Source: Daejeonella sp.
GTDB taxonomy: Bacteria; Bacteroidota; Bacteroidia; Sphingobacteriales; Sphingobacteriaceae
Assembly: GCF_030684675.1 (NCBI RefSeq)
Contig: NZ_JAUXXZ010000009.1
Span: forward strand, 1 to 64,000
Length of the DNA: 64,000 bases
Direction: 5' to 3'
The translations under genes were made by a program, and so were the position numbers. The notes beneath the pieces are model-generated. The model made no database searches. It was not told the DNA's origin and saw only the letters and a list, made by a program, of their open reading frames with translations. Shown in pieces: positions 32,720-41,650 of this stretch (position 1 is its first letter; every line of letters begins with the position of its first letter).

Positions 32720-34627
32720 ATGGCAAGCACTGCAATACACGATTCAGCCGTACTTCACCAACACGACGATCACGGTCACGATCAAGGACATCATAAGGAA
32801 ACATTTATTACTAAATATATCTTTAGTCAGGATCATAAAATGATCGCCAAGCAATTCCTGATCACAGGCATATTAATGGCAGTTGTTGCTATGATTCTAT
32901 CTATCCTTTTCAGGTTGCAATTAGCATGGCCTGATGAGAGCTTTCCATTATTGGAAACATTCCTTGGCGAAAAATGGGCTGAAGGTGGTAGAATAAAACC
33001 CGATTTTTATCTTGCAATTGTAACCATACACGGTACCATGATGGTATTCTTTGTATTGACTGCAGGATTAAGCGGTACTTTCAGTAACCTTCTTATTCCT
33101 CTTCAATTGGGAGCAAGGGATATGGCTTCACCATTCCTGAATATGATCTCTTACTGGTTGTTTTTTGTTTCCTGTGTGATCATGATGTGTTCTTTCTTTG
33201 TAGAAAGCGGACCTGCAAGTTCAGGATGGACTGTTTACCCTCCTTTGTCTGCCTTGCCGAAAGCAATTAGTGGTTCTGGTACTGGTATGACACTTTGGTT
33301 AATCAGTATGGTATTATTCGTTGCATCAGCCCTTATCGGAGCATTGAACTATATCTCAACAATTCTGAATATGCGTACCAAAGGTATGGATATGTGGAAA
33401 ATGCCATTAACGATCTGGGCTTTCTTCCTTACTGCTATAGTAGGTGTATTGTCTTTCCCGGTGTTAGTTTCAGCAGTTGTACTATTAATCTTTGATAGGA
33501 GTTTCGGCACCAGTTTTTATCTTTCTGATATTGTTGTTGCTGGACAAATTCTTCCAAATCAGGGGGGTAGTCCAGTTTTATGGCAGCACTTATTCTGGTT
33601 CCTGGGTCACCCAGAGGTATATATTGTAATTATGCCTGCATTGGGCATCACTTCAGAGGTAATTGCTACGAATTCCAGAAAGCCAATCTTTGGCTACCAT
33701 GCGATGGTTTATTCCTTAATTGGTATTACCGTGTTGTCGTTCATCGTTTGGGGACATCATATGTTCGTAACGGGTATGAACCCATTCCTTGGAGGTGTAT
33801 TCATGATTACGACCTTAATAATTGCAGTGCCTTCAGCAGTAAAGACTTTTAATTACCTGGCAACCATCTGGCGTGGAAATCTACGCTTTACTCCAGCGAT
33901 GTTATTTGCTATTGGTCTGGTTTCTTTTTTTATCTCCGGTGGACTTACCGGTTTATTTTTAGGAAATGCCGCTTTGGATATCAATCTGCATGATACCTAT
34001 TTCGTTGTAGCTCACTTTCACCTTGTAATGGGTTGTGCGGCAATCTTCGGTATGCTTTGTGGTGTTTATCACTGGTATCCTAAAATGTTCGGTCGTTTGC
34101 TGGACGAGCGTCTGGGTTATATTCACTTCTGGTTTACCTTTATTGGGGCTTATCTGGTATTCTTCCCTATGCACTTTATGGGTATTGATGGTGTGCCTCG
34201 TCGTTACTATGCTTTCACAGAGTTTGCATTTATGCAAGAATGGTTAACAGTGAACGTGTTTATAACATGGGCAGCAATTATTTCTGCACTAGCTCAGGTT
34301 GCCTTCCTTTGGAATTTCTTCTATTCTATTTTTTACGGAAAGAAGTCACCACAAAACCCTTGGGATTCAAATACACTTGAATGGACTGCACCGGTAGAGC
34401 ACCTGCACGGAAACTGGCCTGGAGAAATTCCTTCGGTACATCGCTGGCCATATGATTACAGTAAGCCTGGTCACCATACTGACTTTATTCCTCAAACTAC
34501 TCCTTTTTCTGAGACAATGAGCTCCAATCTGCTCCATGATTTTGAAGGAAACCCTGAATCTGAGCATATTCAGCAGGAATGGGATAAGGAACATGCATCG
34601 GAGCGGCATAATCCTGAACAGGTTTAA
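32720..34627 (+). CDS. coxA: Cytochrome c oxidase subunit I
   Basis: A 635-aa heme-copper oxidase subunit with twelve or more membrane helices. The A1-type motif WFLGHPEVYIVI (CuB His about 297 with the cross-linked Tyr), the CuB pair in VWGHHMFVTGM (about 345-346) and the heme ligands in HDTYFVVAHFHLVMG (about 424-434) are all present. A His-rich start (VLHQHDDHGHDQGHHKE) and a cytosolic C-terminal extension are seen. It reduces O2 to water and pumps protons. It begins 2 nt after coxB and ends the first part of the operon at a hairpin. Confidence 0.95.
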   Translation: MASTAIHDSAVLHQHDDHGHDQGHHKETFITKYIFSQDHKMIAKQFLITGILMAVVAMILSILFRLQLAWPDESFPLLETFLGEKWAEGGRIKPDFYLAIVTIHGTMMVFFVLTAGLSGTFSNLLIPLQLGARDMASPFLNMISYWLFFVSCVIMMCSFFVESGPASSGWTVYPPLSALPKAISGSGTGMTLWLISMVLFVASALIGALNYISTILNMRTKGMDMWKMPLTIWAFFLTAIVGVLSFPVLVSAVVLLIFDRSFGTSFYLSDIVVAGQILPNQGGSPVLWQHLFWFLGHPEVYIVIMPALGITSEVIATNSRKPIFGYHAMVYSLIGITVLSFIVWGHHMFVTGMNPFLGGVFMITTLIIAVPSAVKTFNYLATIWRGNLRFTPAMLFAIGLVSFFISGGLTGLFLGNAALDINLHDTYFVVAHFHLVMGCAAIFGMLCGVYHWYPKMFGRLLDERLGYIHFWFTFIGAYLVFFPMHFMGIDGVPRRYYAFTEFAFMQEWLTVNVFITWAAIISALAQVAFLWNFFYSIFYGKKSPQNPWDSNTLEWTAPVEHLHGNWPGEIPSVHRWPYDYSKPGHHTDFIPQTTPFSETMSSNLLHDFEGNPESEHIQQEWDKEHASERHNPEQV

Positions 34628-34647
34628 AAAAATTAGGTTAATAGTTT

Positions 34648-34677
34648 AAGCAGGCGATATCTTGATATCGCCTGCTT
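34648..34677. terminator. Long hairpin between coxA and ctaB
   Basis: AAGCAGGCGATATC (34648-34661), TT, GATATCGCCTGCTT (34664-34677): a perfect 14-bp stem with a two-base centre, 20 nt after the coxA stop. No T-tract follows, so it may be a partial terminator, a transcript-end stabiliser or a processing site that lowers expression of the assembly genes downstream. Confidence 0.65.
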
Positions 34678-34851
34678 ACTATAATGAATATTCTTTCTGC
34701 TATTTCCGCAGAGAAATTACAACGAATGTATCCTTTTTCAAAAGAGGTTTCTGTCGTTAGAATTATCTTAAAATCGACTCTTTTTTTGAAAATCTGAGTT
34801 GTATTTTAAAATTGTCGGCAATTGATATGAAACAGTGAAACAGAAAATATA

Positions 34852-35739
34852 GTGAGGAATTTTATATCCGACTTCAATAAATTAATTAAACTAAGGCTGA
34901 CCCTTACCGTGGTCTTTTCTGCTTCTGTCTGTTTTTTGATGGGTAGCAGATTTCAGGGTGATATTAATTGGATCAACTGGATTATTCTGACACTTGGAGG
35001 ATTTCTGGTCACAGGCGCGGCAAATGGATTTAATGAGATCATTGAAAAGGATCTGGATAAATTAATGAAAAGAACAATGGACAGACCGATTCCATCCGGA
35101 AAAATGACCACAGGTCAGGCTCTTGTTCTCAGCCTGATTATGGGAATTTCTGGTACATATCTTTTGGTTAGTCTTAATTTCCCCACCGGTGTACTCGCGG
35201 TTTTTTCGATATTTCTGTATGCATTTGTTTATACCCCAATGAAACGGAAATCGCCAATCGCAGTTTTTATTGGTGCATTCCCTGGTGCATTCCCTCCTTT
35301 AATCGGGTATTTTGCGGCCTTTAATGAACCTCAAATATCCTGGATACCGATTATTTTGTTTTTGATTCAGTTCGTCTGGCAATTTCCTCATTTCTGGGCA
35401 ATAGCCTGGGTTCTTGATGAAGACTATAAAAGGGCAGGCTTCCGATTACTTCCAAGTACTAAACAGGATAAGACAAGCGCAATGGTCACTCTTTTTTCTA
35501 CAATCATCCTGATTCCGGTGAGTTTAATGCCAACAGTATATTTAATGCCTTCGGGGCAAGCTTTTGGAGGTGTTATTTATATGGTTGTTGCCTTGCTGGC
35601 AGGGCTGTTTTTTGTTTGGCAGGCAGTTCAGCTTTATAGTAAGAGAGATGTAGCATCTGCTAAGAAGCTTATGTATACCTCTTTTATTTATCTTCCTATA
35701 ATGCAATTAACCCTGTTATTTGACTTCATAGTAAAATAA
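34852..35739 (+). CDS. ctaB: Protoheme IX farnesyltransferase (heme O synthase)
   Basis: A 295-aa UbiA-family membrane enzyme that farnesylates heme B to heme O, the precursor of heme A for the oxidase. Motifs include GAANGFNEIIEKDLDKLMKR with the first Asp-rich motif, RTMDRPIPSG, and WQFPHFWAIAWVLDEDYKRA with the second motif. The start is a GTG at 34852; no in-frame ATG lies nearby upstream. Roughly 220 nt and the hairpin separate it from coxA, but it keeps the same direction and pathway. Confidence 0.92.
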   Translation: MRNFISDFNKLIKLRLTLTVVFSASVCFLMGSRFQGDINWINWIILTLGGFLVTGAANGFNEIIEKDLDKLMKRTMDRPIPSGKMTTGQALVLSLIMGISGTYLLVSLNFPTGVLAVFSIFLYAFVYTPMKRKSPIAVFIGAFPGAFPPLIGYFAAFNEPQISWIPIILFLIQFVWQFPHFWAIAWVLDEDYKRAGFRLLPSTKQDKTSAMVTLFSTIILIPVSLMPTVYLMPSGQAFGGVIYMVVALLAGLFFVWQAVQLYSKRDVASAKKLMYTSFIYLPIMQLTLLFDFIVK

Positions 35740-35749
35740 TTTTATCGAA

Positions 35750-36325
35750 ATGGAAAATTTACAAGTTGAGGATAGGTTGAATTTAAAAGCTAAGAAATTT
35801 TTAATGTGGCTATTTATTATTGCTTCTTTTATGATGTTTGCCGCATTGACCAGTGGTTTTATCGTCTACACTGAAGGAAATGCAGAGCGCGGAATAAAAG
35901 TATTACTTCCCAGAGCATTTATGTACAGCTCTGTGATTATCATACTTAGCAGTGTCACAGCTCATATGGCCTATCTGTCTGCCAACAGCTTGCAATTGGG
36001 TAAGCAAAAACTGTATATTCTGTTAACGATTTTGCTGGGTGTTGCATTTTTCTACAGTCAGTTCCAGGCATGGCAAGCCTTGTATAATTCAGGTGCTTAT
36101 TTCGTGAATTATAATGCTTCTCAATCCTTTATTTATGTGTTTAGTGGTGCTCATTTATTGCACGTAATTGTAGGACTATTTTTTCTAATTTATGCGCTGA
36201 TAGGGGCGATACGCACAATTCCTCAGGTCCGGAATGTGTTCCGAATGGAAGTCGCTTCCATTTTTTGGCATTTTCTTGATATCCTATGGATTTATCTATA
36301 TGTTTTCTTACTTTTGAATCAATAA
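35750..36325 (+). CDS. Cytochrome c oxidase subunit III-like protein (first copy)
   Basis: A 191-aa membrane protein with five helices and subunit III features: MMFAALTSGFIVY at the start, SSVTAHMAYLSA, and the end SGAHLLHVIVGLFFLIY and ASIFWHFLDILWIYLYVFLL. The Glu of classic subunit III is at EVASIFWHF. It is shorter than the second copy and lies 10 nt after ctaB. Pairs of subunit III genes occur in act-cox clusters; which copy is assembled is not evident. Confidence 0.88.
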   Translation: MENLQVEDRLNLKAKKFLMWLFIIASFMMFAALTSGFIVYTEGNAERGIKVLLPRAFMYSSVIIILSSVTAHMAYLSANSLQLGKQKLYILLTILLGVAFFYSQFQAWQALYNSGAYFVNYNASQSFIYVFSGAHLLHVIVGLFFLIYALIGAIRTIPQVRNVFRMEVASIFWHFLDILWIYLYVFLLLNQ

Positions 36326-36348
36326 TAACTCAATATACCATTGTTTAA

Positions 36349-37038
36349 ATGAACACTACTGTATCAAAATTAGATGAAATAAGAACTGACGCCTGGAGCG
36401 GCGGGAAGTCGCCTTTTGCTGTAGAATACGGAAAACTCATGATGTGGTTTTTCCTTTTGTCAGATGCATTTACTTTTTCGGCATTTCTGATCTATTACGG
36501 AGCTCAACGCTTCAGTAAAATTAGCTGGCCTGATCCTGATGTAGTATTTCAGTCGATACCCGGGATAACCGATCATGGCTACCCATTGGTGTTTGTAGGT
36601 ATTATGACATTTATTTTGATCATGAGTTCAGTAACCATGGTACTTGCAGTTGAGGCAGGACATCGTAACTCTAAAAAGGAGGTTGTATGGTGGATGATCG
36701 GTACTATCATCGGCGGATTAATGTTCCTTGGTTGTCAGGCATTGGAGTGGTCACATTTACACCATGAAGGTTATTGGTGGGGAAGTTTTCCTGCATCTTA
36801 TACCGGGGTAGATACAGTCGGGGCCCTGCAATTTGCGAACCTGTTCTTTACAATCACCGGTTTCCATGGGTTCCACGTGTTTACCGGAGTATTGATAAAT
36901 ATTATTATTCTGCTAATGGTTCTCGCAAATGTTTTCCAAAAAAGTGGCAGCTACCTGATGGTTGAGAAGGTTGGTTTATACTGGCACTTTGTAGACCTTG
37001 TATGGGTATTCGTATTTACATTTTTCTATTTAGTTTAA
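36349..37038 (+). CDS. coxC: Cytochrome c oxidase subunit III (second copy)
   Basis: A 229-aa membrane protein with the fuller subunit III pattern: KLMMWFFLLSDAFTFSAFLI, GCQALEWSHL, FTITGFHGFHVFTGVLINII and GLYWHFVDLVWVFVFTFFYL. Five or six helices. It supports proton uptake and stability of subunit I. It lies 23 nt after the first copy and 21 nt before the subunit IV gene. Confidence 0.92.
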   Translation: MNTTVSKLDEIRTDAWSGGKSPFAVEYGKLMMWFFLLSDAFTFSAFLIYYGAQRFSKISWPDPDVVFQSIPGITDHGYPLVFVGIMTFILIMSSVTMVLAVEAGHRNSKKEVVWWMIGTIIGGLMFLGCQALEWSHLHHEGYWWGSFPASYTGVDTVGALQFANLFFTITGFHGFHVFTGVLINIIILLMVLANVFQKSGSYLMVEKVGLYWHFVDLVWVFVFTFFYLV

Positions 37039-37059
37039 AATCCTGATAATCGATATAAA

Positions 37060-37401
37060 ATGTCAGCAGAACACACACATGATGAACATGCTTCTGAGCA
37101 TGAAGGAATGACCAAGAAAAAAATCTGGCAGGTTTTCTTTTACCTTTTGGGTATTACAGCTATAGAATTTTTCATTGCACTTTACCTGCTTCCTAAGGGT
37201 ATTGTAGGGCACGGTATTGGTAATTTCGCCTACATAGTTCTTACACTGGTGAAAGCCTTTTACATTGTAGCCTATTTTATGCACCTGAAATTCGAAAAAT
37301 TTGCACTTAAAACAGGTATTACTGTTTCATTGGTGTTTATTATCTATTTCATTGTACTTATGCTTATTGAAGGGAACTACCAGTTCATTCATATGAATTA
37401 A
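37060..37401 (+). CDS. Cytochrome c oxidase subunit IV
   Basis: A 113-aa protein with a His/Glu-rich cytosolic start (AEHTHDEHASEHEG) and three membrane helices (KIWQVFFYLLGITAIEFFIA, VLTLVKAFYIVAYFMHLKFE and GITVSLVFIIYFIVLML). This matches bacterial subunit IV (CtaF/CoxD type). Its TAA overlaps the ATG of the Sco gene (TAATG), implying coupling. Confidence 0.88.
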   Translation: MSAEHTHDEHASEHEGMTKKKIWQVFFYLLGITAIEFFIALYLLPKGIVGHGIGNFAYIVLTLVKAFYIVAYFMHLKFEKFALKTGITVSLVFIIYFIVLMLIEGNYQFIHMN

Positions 37402-38108
37402 TGAGCTTACCCTCTTTTCCTGTAAAGAAAATTCTGATTCTGCTGATATTATTGGCAGTACCCGGCACTTTATATTACCTGTTAAAAGAGAAAGGGCAGA
37501 ACCGTTATCGCCCCCTGAACATATATGGGGAGAAAAAGGTAGCTTCAACGTTTCATACCAAACGTGGTAAGCAGATTCCGGATACAATTTATCATGTTAT
37601 CCGGGATTTCAGCCTTTTGAACCAAAATTCAGACACCATTAAATTCCCTGCAGATAGTAATCAAATTACTGTTGTTAGCTTTTTTTATACCCGCTGCACA
37701 CTCTTGTGCAGGGATATGAATAAGGATTTAGCAAGGGTGGCAAAAATGTACAATAACAATCGTTTGATGCGCTTTATTTCTATTAGCGTTGACCCTGATT
37801 ACGACAGCCCTGCGGTACTCGCTGAATACAGTAAGCCATATATTTCAGAAAATAAAAAATGGGATTTTTTAACCGGTGATAAGGATTTGATTTATTCGCT
37901 TGCAAAAACGGATTTTATGGTAGATGCCATTGCCGATACCACCGGAAAGGCAAGCATTATCCACAGTCCTATGCTTATTCTGATTGACCCCCAAAAGCGG
38001 ATAAGAGGATATTATGATTCAAGCCTGGGACATGAGCAGGTTACCTTATTGAGTGATGAAATTAAATTATTGATCACAGAAGAGCTCAGAAGTATTAAAA
38101 TACGCTAA
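37401..38108 (+). CDS. SCO1/SenC-family copper chaperone
   Basis: A 235-aa membrane-anchored thioredoxin-fold protein. An N-terminal helix (9-26) precedes the copper-binding FFYTRCTLLCRDM (Cys99, Cys103) and the conserved His188 in IIHSPMLILID. It inserts copper into the CuA site of subunit II. It lies within the assembly part of the cox operon, overlapping the subunit IV gene. Confidence 0.93.
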   Translation: MSLPSFPVKKILILLILLAVPGTLYYLLKEKGQNRYRPLNIYGEKKVASTFHTKRGKQIPDTIYHVIRDFSLLNQNSDTIKFPADSNQITVVSFFYTRCTLLCRDMNKDLARVAKMYNNNRLMRFISISVDPDYDSPAVLAEYSKPYISENKKWDFLTGDKDLIYSLAKTDFMVDAIADTTGKASIIHSPMLILIDPQKRIRGYYDSSLGHEQVTLLSDEIKLLITEELRSIKIR

Positions 38109-38140
38109 ACTAACACCTACTGTTTTTTAAATAGTATTTT

Positions 38141-38680
38141 ATGAATGATAAACTGATTTCAAGAATTATTACAGCGGTATCAATTATTGTTCTGATCGTT
38201 GTTGTGATTTTACAGAGTAAGATTTTAACTATTTTCCCTCAAAAAGAGTTGATTCCATCCTGGGTATTTTCACTCCCTTTAATAAATGCTGTAATCAATG
38301 GTAGCTGCAGTATTCTTTTGCTTCTGTCACTTTATTTCATCAAAAGAAAAAATATTAAGGCCCATAAGAACCTGAATATCCTCACGTTTATTCTTTCCTC
38401 CCTTTTTCTTGTGTCTTACATAATATTCCATGCAACTGGTATAAAAACCACTTATGGAGGAGTAGGCCCCATCCGGACCGTCTATTATATTATTCTTATT
38501 ACTCATATTATTCTGGCGGCTATTGTTTTACCCCTTGTATTATTCAGTTTTCAGAAGGGTTTACAAATGAAGGTTGAGGAGCACAGGAAACTGGTGCGCT
38601 GGACATATCCGATTTGGTTATATGTTACTGTTAGCGGCGTTATTGTATATCTGATGATCTCGCCTTATTATTCTTTTTAG
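38141..38680 (+). CDS. DUF420 family membrane protein
   Basis: A 179-aa protein with five membrane helices, including LPLINAVINGSCSILLLLSL and VYYIILITHIILAAIVLPLV, and conserved His residues (HKNLN, FHATG and EEHRKLVRWTYPIWLYV) typical of DUF420/CtaM. CtaM-type proteins support maturation of heme-copper oxidases in Firmicutes; the same role is inferred here from synteny. Confidence 0.85.
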   Translation: MNDKLISRIITAVSIIVLIVVVILQSKILTIFPQKELIPSWVFSLPLINAVINGSCSILLLLSLYFIKRKNIKAHKNLNILTFILSSLFLVSYIIFHATGIKTTYGGVGPIRTVYYIILITHIILAAIVLPLVLFSFQKGLQMKVEEHRKLVRWTYPIWLYVTVSGVIVYLMISPYYSF

Positions 38681-38723
38681 ATCGGGCCAAAAATGGCTTG
38701 ATTTAATCAGCAGACTGTAAACT

Positions 38724-38731
38724 TAACTTTG
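38724..38731 (+). promoter_or_regulatory. Candidate internal -7 box (TAACTTTG)
   Basis: An exact TAnnTTTG match with a TTG at 38698-38700 (23-nt gap). It overlaps the TTG at 38729 that opens the longest frame downstream, so that TTG is unlikely to be a start and the ATG at 38783 is preferred. Confidence 0.45.
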
Positions 38732-38782
38732 AATACAATCGTATCATTATTAAAATTCTCGCAATTGGCGTATCTTTACATT

Positions 38783-39058
38783 ATGAAAAGGCTAAGAATA
38801 GCAATTATTGGTTTCATCCTGATATTTTCATGTCTGAGTTCCGCTGAAGTTTCAGCACAGTGTTCAATGTGCACATTAAATGCCGAAAATTCTGTTAAGA
38901 ATGGGAATACAGAAGGCAAAGGGCTGAATAATGGTATCTTATATCTTTTAGCTGCACCTTATCTGGCCATTGCCGGTGTTGGGTTTCTTTGGTATAAGAA
39001 GTACAGACGTAAAAATGTCAATTTAAATATTAAGGATAGTAAGATTAATCTGAATTAA
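38783..39058 (+). CDS. Small CxxC membrane protein of the cox cluster
   Basis: A 91-aa protein (MKRLRIAIIGFILIFSCLSS...). A signal peptide ends near EVSAQ, the first mature residues are CSMCTLNAEN (CxxC), and one membrane helix follows (about 55-72, ILYLLAAPYLAIAGVGFLWY) with a basic tail. The CxxC at the N-terminus of the mature chain on the periplasmic side, within an oxidase assembly cluster, suggests copper or redox handling; this is inference. I do not recognise a named family. Confidence 0.6.
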   Translation: MKRLRIAIIGFILIFSCLSSAEVSAQCSMCTLNAENSVKNGNTEGKGLNNGILYLLAAPYLAIAGVGFLWYKKYRRKNVNLNIKDSKINLN

Positions 39059-39104
39059 GCCCCGCTTGATTTCCATTAATTTTCTGATCTCTTAATATCC
39101 CATC

Positions 39105-39524
39105 ATGTTCCTTATTATGGCAAAGACTTCTAAATTTGTAGCTATAGCGACTTCAAAATGTCCCAAATGCAGAAGGGGTGATGTTTTTTCAGGGACTTTG
39201 TATGGTCTCAATTTTCAGGAAACCAATGAACGATGCTCACATTGCGGGATGAAGTTTGAAGTAGAGCCTGGATATTTTTACGGTGCTATGTACGTGAGCT
39301 ATGCATTTGTAGTTGGCGAAATGCTTAATGTGGGGCTCCTCACATATCTGATCACAGGAAATGACACTTTGCCCTGGTTATACATTTCAACTATTCTGGG
39401 CTCAATTTTATTACTCACACCAATCAACTATCGCTATTCCAGAATAATTCTGCTTCATTTATTGACTCCAAAAATCAAGTATTACCCTGATTACGATACC
39501 GATGATAAACTCAGCAACATTTGA
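39105..39524 (+). CDS. DUF983 family protein
   Basis: A 139-aa protein with two zinc-ribbon-like pairs (SKCPKCRRGDVF and ERCSHCGMKF) followed by FEVEPGYFYGAMYVSYAFVV and two membrane helices. The pattern is DUF983, regularly found near heme-copper oxidase genes. An alternative start (MAKTSKF) lies 12 nt downstream at 39117. It overlaps the next gene by 23 nt. Confidence 0.85.
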   Translation: MFLIMAKTSKFVAIATSKCPKCRRGDVFSGTLYGLNFQETNERCSHCGMKFEVEPGYFYGAMYVSYAFVVGEMLNVGLLTYLITGNDTLPWLYISTILGSILLLTPINYRYSRIILLHLLTPKIKYYPDYDTDDKLSNI

Positions 39525-40164
39525 TTTTCTAAAAGACCTGGCTGCGAATAATAATCGGGACTGGTTTCAGGCAAATAAATTAAGGCATGATGAAGCCAGA
39601 AATAATGTTCTTGAATTTGCTGATATGTTGATCGCAAAGCTTTCAAAAATTGACCCTGCTGTATCCTCGGAACTTGACCCAAAGAACTGTGTGATGCGAA
39701 TCTATCGGGATGTCCGGTTCAGTAAAGACAAAACCCCTTATAAAACTAATTTCGGTGCCGGATTTTCTGAGAATGGTAAGAATTTTAAAGGAGCTGGCTA
39801 TTATTTGCATATCCATCCTGAACAATCATTTCTTGCGGGCGGATGCTGGATGCCGGAAGGGGATATGCTTAAGGCCATTCGTCAGGAGATTGATTATAAT
39901 GGTGCTGATTTTCATGAAATTATTGATGATAAGGCATTTAAAAAATATTTTGGTGCTCCCGATTCTGGGTATAAATTAAAAACTCTGCCAAAGGGGTACC
40001 AACCCGACCATCAGGATATTGAATATTTAAAACTTAAAAGTTTTACATTTAGCCATGAATTGACAAGAACAGAACTTACAGGTTCAAATGCTGTTGATGA
40101 GGTGTGTAATGGATTTATACGATTGTACCCCTTTATTGCGTTTTTGAGAAATGCGGTGTCATAA
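39502..40164 (+). CDS. DUF2461 family protein
   Basis: A 220-aa soluble protein with the DUF2461 opening TFDFLKDLAANNNRDWFQAN and the segment MRIYRDVRFSKDKTPYKTNF followed by GAGF, GGCWMPEGDMLKAIRQEID. The family (also called TIGR02453) has no established biochemical function. It overlaps DUF983 and is the last gene in the cox-direction run before the OmpA gene. Confidence 0.85.
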   Translation: MINSATFDFLKDLAANNNRDWFQANKLRHDEARNNVLEFADMLIAKLSKIDPAVSSELDPKNCVMRIYRDVRFSKDKTPYKTNFGAGFSENGKNFKGAGYYLHIHPEQSFLAGGCWMPEGDMLKAIRQEIDYNGADFHEIIDDKAFKKYFGAPDSGYKLKTLPKGYQPDHQDIEYLKLKSFTFSHELTRTELTGSNAVDEVCNGFIRLYPFIAFLRNAVS

Positions 40165-40176
40165 AATCATTTTTGT

Positions 40177-41040
40177 ATGAGGAAAACTATTTATTCTGTA
40201 ATTGCCCTGTTTTTATTTATTTGTTTACTTGCTTCATGTGTTGTCATGTCGCCAAAAAAGTATAATAATTTAATAGCTCAGAAGGATTCAATTTCCCTGG
40301 GCTGGGAAAATGCAAGAATTAAAATCACTTCTCTGGAAGAAATGATCTCAGGGTTAAAATCAGATAGTGCTCTCCTTCAGGCCAAAATCACAGATTTGGA
40401 GGAAAAAATTAAGGGGATGAATGACAGTTTTACTTCATTGCGTTCAAATTCCTCCTCAGAAATAAATAAACTGGAGACTAACCTTAAAAAATTGGAAGCT
40501 GATCTGCAAAAACGTGAAGCCAGACTGAGGGAGGTTGAGGACATTTTGCGTAAAAGGGATGAAGCCACCAATGCGCTTAAGAATAAACTGCAAAAAGCTT
40601 TATTAGGCTTTCAGCAGAGTGGATTGACGGTGGATATTCGTAACGGGAAGGTCTATGTTTCCTTAACGGATAAATTACTATTCAGCAGTGGTAGTATTGT
40701 TATTGATGATAAAGGGAAGCTTGCTCTGCGCGAACTTGCCAAGGTGCTTAAAACACAGCCCGAGATCAATATTTCTGTGGAAGGGCATACAGATAATCAG
40801 CGGGTTGTAAACCTTGGCCAGATAAAGGATAATTGGGATCTGAGCGTATTGCGTGCCACTTCAGTGGTTAGATTCCTAACTGAAACAGAGAAAATTGAGA
40901 ATGGCAGGATCACTGCAACAGGTAAAGGAGAATACCAGCCAATTGAGGAAGGCTCAAGTCCGGAGATCAGAAGCCGCAACAGACGGATAGAGATCGTACT
41001 TTCACCGAAGCTTGATGAATTATACAATCTGATCAAGTAA
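40177..41040 (+). CDS. OmpA-family lipoprotein with coiled coil
   Basis: A 287-aa outer-membrane-associated protein. Lipobox LLASC lies near residue 21. A long coiled coil (about 40-135, SLGWENARIKITSLEEMISG and NKLETNLKKLEADLQKREAR) leads to a C-terminal OmpA domain with NISVEGHTDNQRV and RATSVVRFLTE and ending RSRNRRIEIVLSPK. The domain binds peptidoglycan non-covalently. It starts 12 nt after the DUF2461 gene and ends at a strong terminator. Confidence 0.9.
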   Translation: MRKTIYSVIALFLFICLLASCVVMSPKKYNNLIAQKDSISLGWENARIKITSLEEMISGLKSDSALLQAKITDLEEKIKGMNDSFTSLRSNSSSEINKLETNLKKLEADLQKREARLREVEDILRKRDEATNALKNKLQKALLGFQQSGLTVDIRNGKVYVSLTDKLLFSSGSIVIDDKGKLALRELAKVLKTQPEINISVEGHTDNQRVVNLGQIKDNWDLSVLRATSVVRFLTETEKIENGRITATGKGEYQPIEEGSSPEIRSRNRRIEIVLSPKLDELYNLIK

Positions 41041-41063
41041 GGTTCAAAATTTGATATGTTCTT

Positions 41064-41094
41064 AAGCCGGAGTTGAAAGCTCCGGCTTTTTATT
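41064..41094 (+). terminator. Rho-independent terminator
   Basis: AAGCCGGAG (41064-41072), 7-nt loop, CTCCGGCTT (41080-41088) followed by TTTATTTT. It lies 24 nt past the OmpA gene stop and between convergent genes; the T-run favours the plus strand. Confidence 0.88.
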
Positions 41095-41101
41095 TTAAGA
41101 A

Positions 41102-41650
41102 CTAAAAAGGACTGTTCAGATCTTTAAACAGAGGCAGCATTTTATCTTTTTCTGAGAGAATTATTTCCTCCGCTGCAATACCCCAGTCAATATTCAATTC
41201 CGGATCATTCCATACAACCCCAAATTCTGAATTCTTATCGTAGAGGCTAGTTACTTTATAAGTAAATATGGTATCATTTTCAAGGGTGACAAAACCGTGC
41301 AAGAATCCGGGTGGTACCCATAGCATCCGGTGGTTATCGCCGGATAATTCAACAGTAACATGCTGTCCATAGGTTTCTGATGCTTTACGGATATCCACAG
41401 CGACATCAATAGCCCTCCCCTTTATTACTCTTACCAGCTTTCCCTGTGCATTTGGATTGGATTGGGCATGAAGTCCTCTTAAAGTTCCCTTTTGGGAGAG
41501 AGACTGATTATCCTGTACAAAGCTGGCATCAATTCCAGCTTCTTCGAAATTTCGCTTACTGTAACTTTCGTAAAAATATCCCCGGTCATCTTTCCAGATC
41601 TTTGGTTCTACAATTAGCAAATCCTTGATTTTTGTTTTTATAAAGTTCAT
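41102..41650 (-). CDS. rfbC: dTDP-4-dehydrorhamnose 3,5-epimerase
   Basis: A 182-aa cupin-fold enzyme of dTDP-L-rhamnose synthesis. Motifs: the substrate-binding DDRGYFYESYSKRNF, catalytic His61 in TLRGLHAQ, KLVRVIKGRAIDVAVDIRK with the basic and acidic pair, GFLHGFVTLE, and FTYKVTSLYD. Length is standard. The other rfb genes are not adjacent. The ATG overlaps the stop of the upstream DUF4286 gene by 4 nt, so the two are co-transcribed. Confidence 0.93.
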   Translation of the reverse strand: MNFIKTKIKDLLIVEPKIWKDDRGYFYESYSKRNFEEAGIDASFVQDNQSLSQKGTLRGLHAQSNPNAQGKLVRVIKGRAIDVAVDIRKASETYGQHVTVELSGDNHRMLWVPPGFLHGFVTLENDTIFTYKVTSLYDKNSEFGVVWNDPELNIDWGIAAEEIILSEKDKMLPLFKDLNSPF

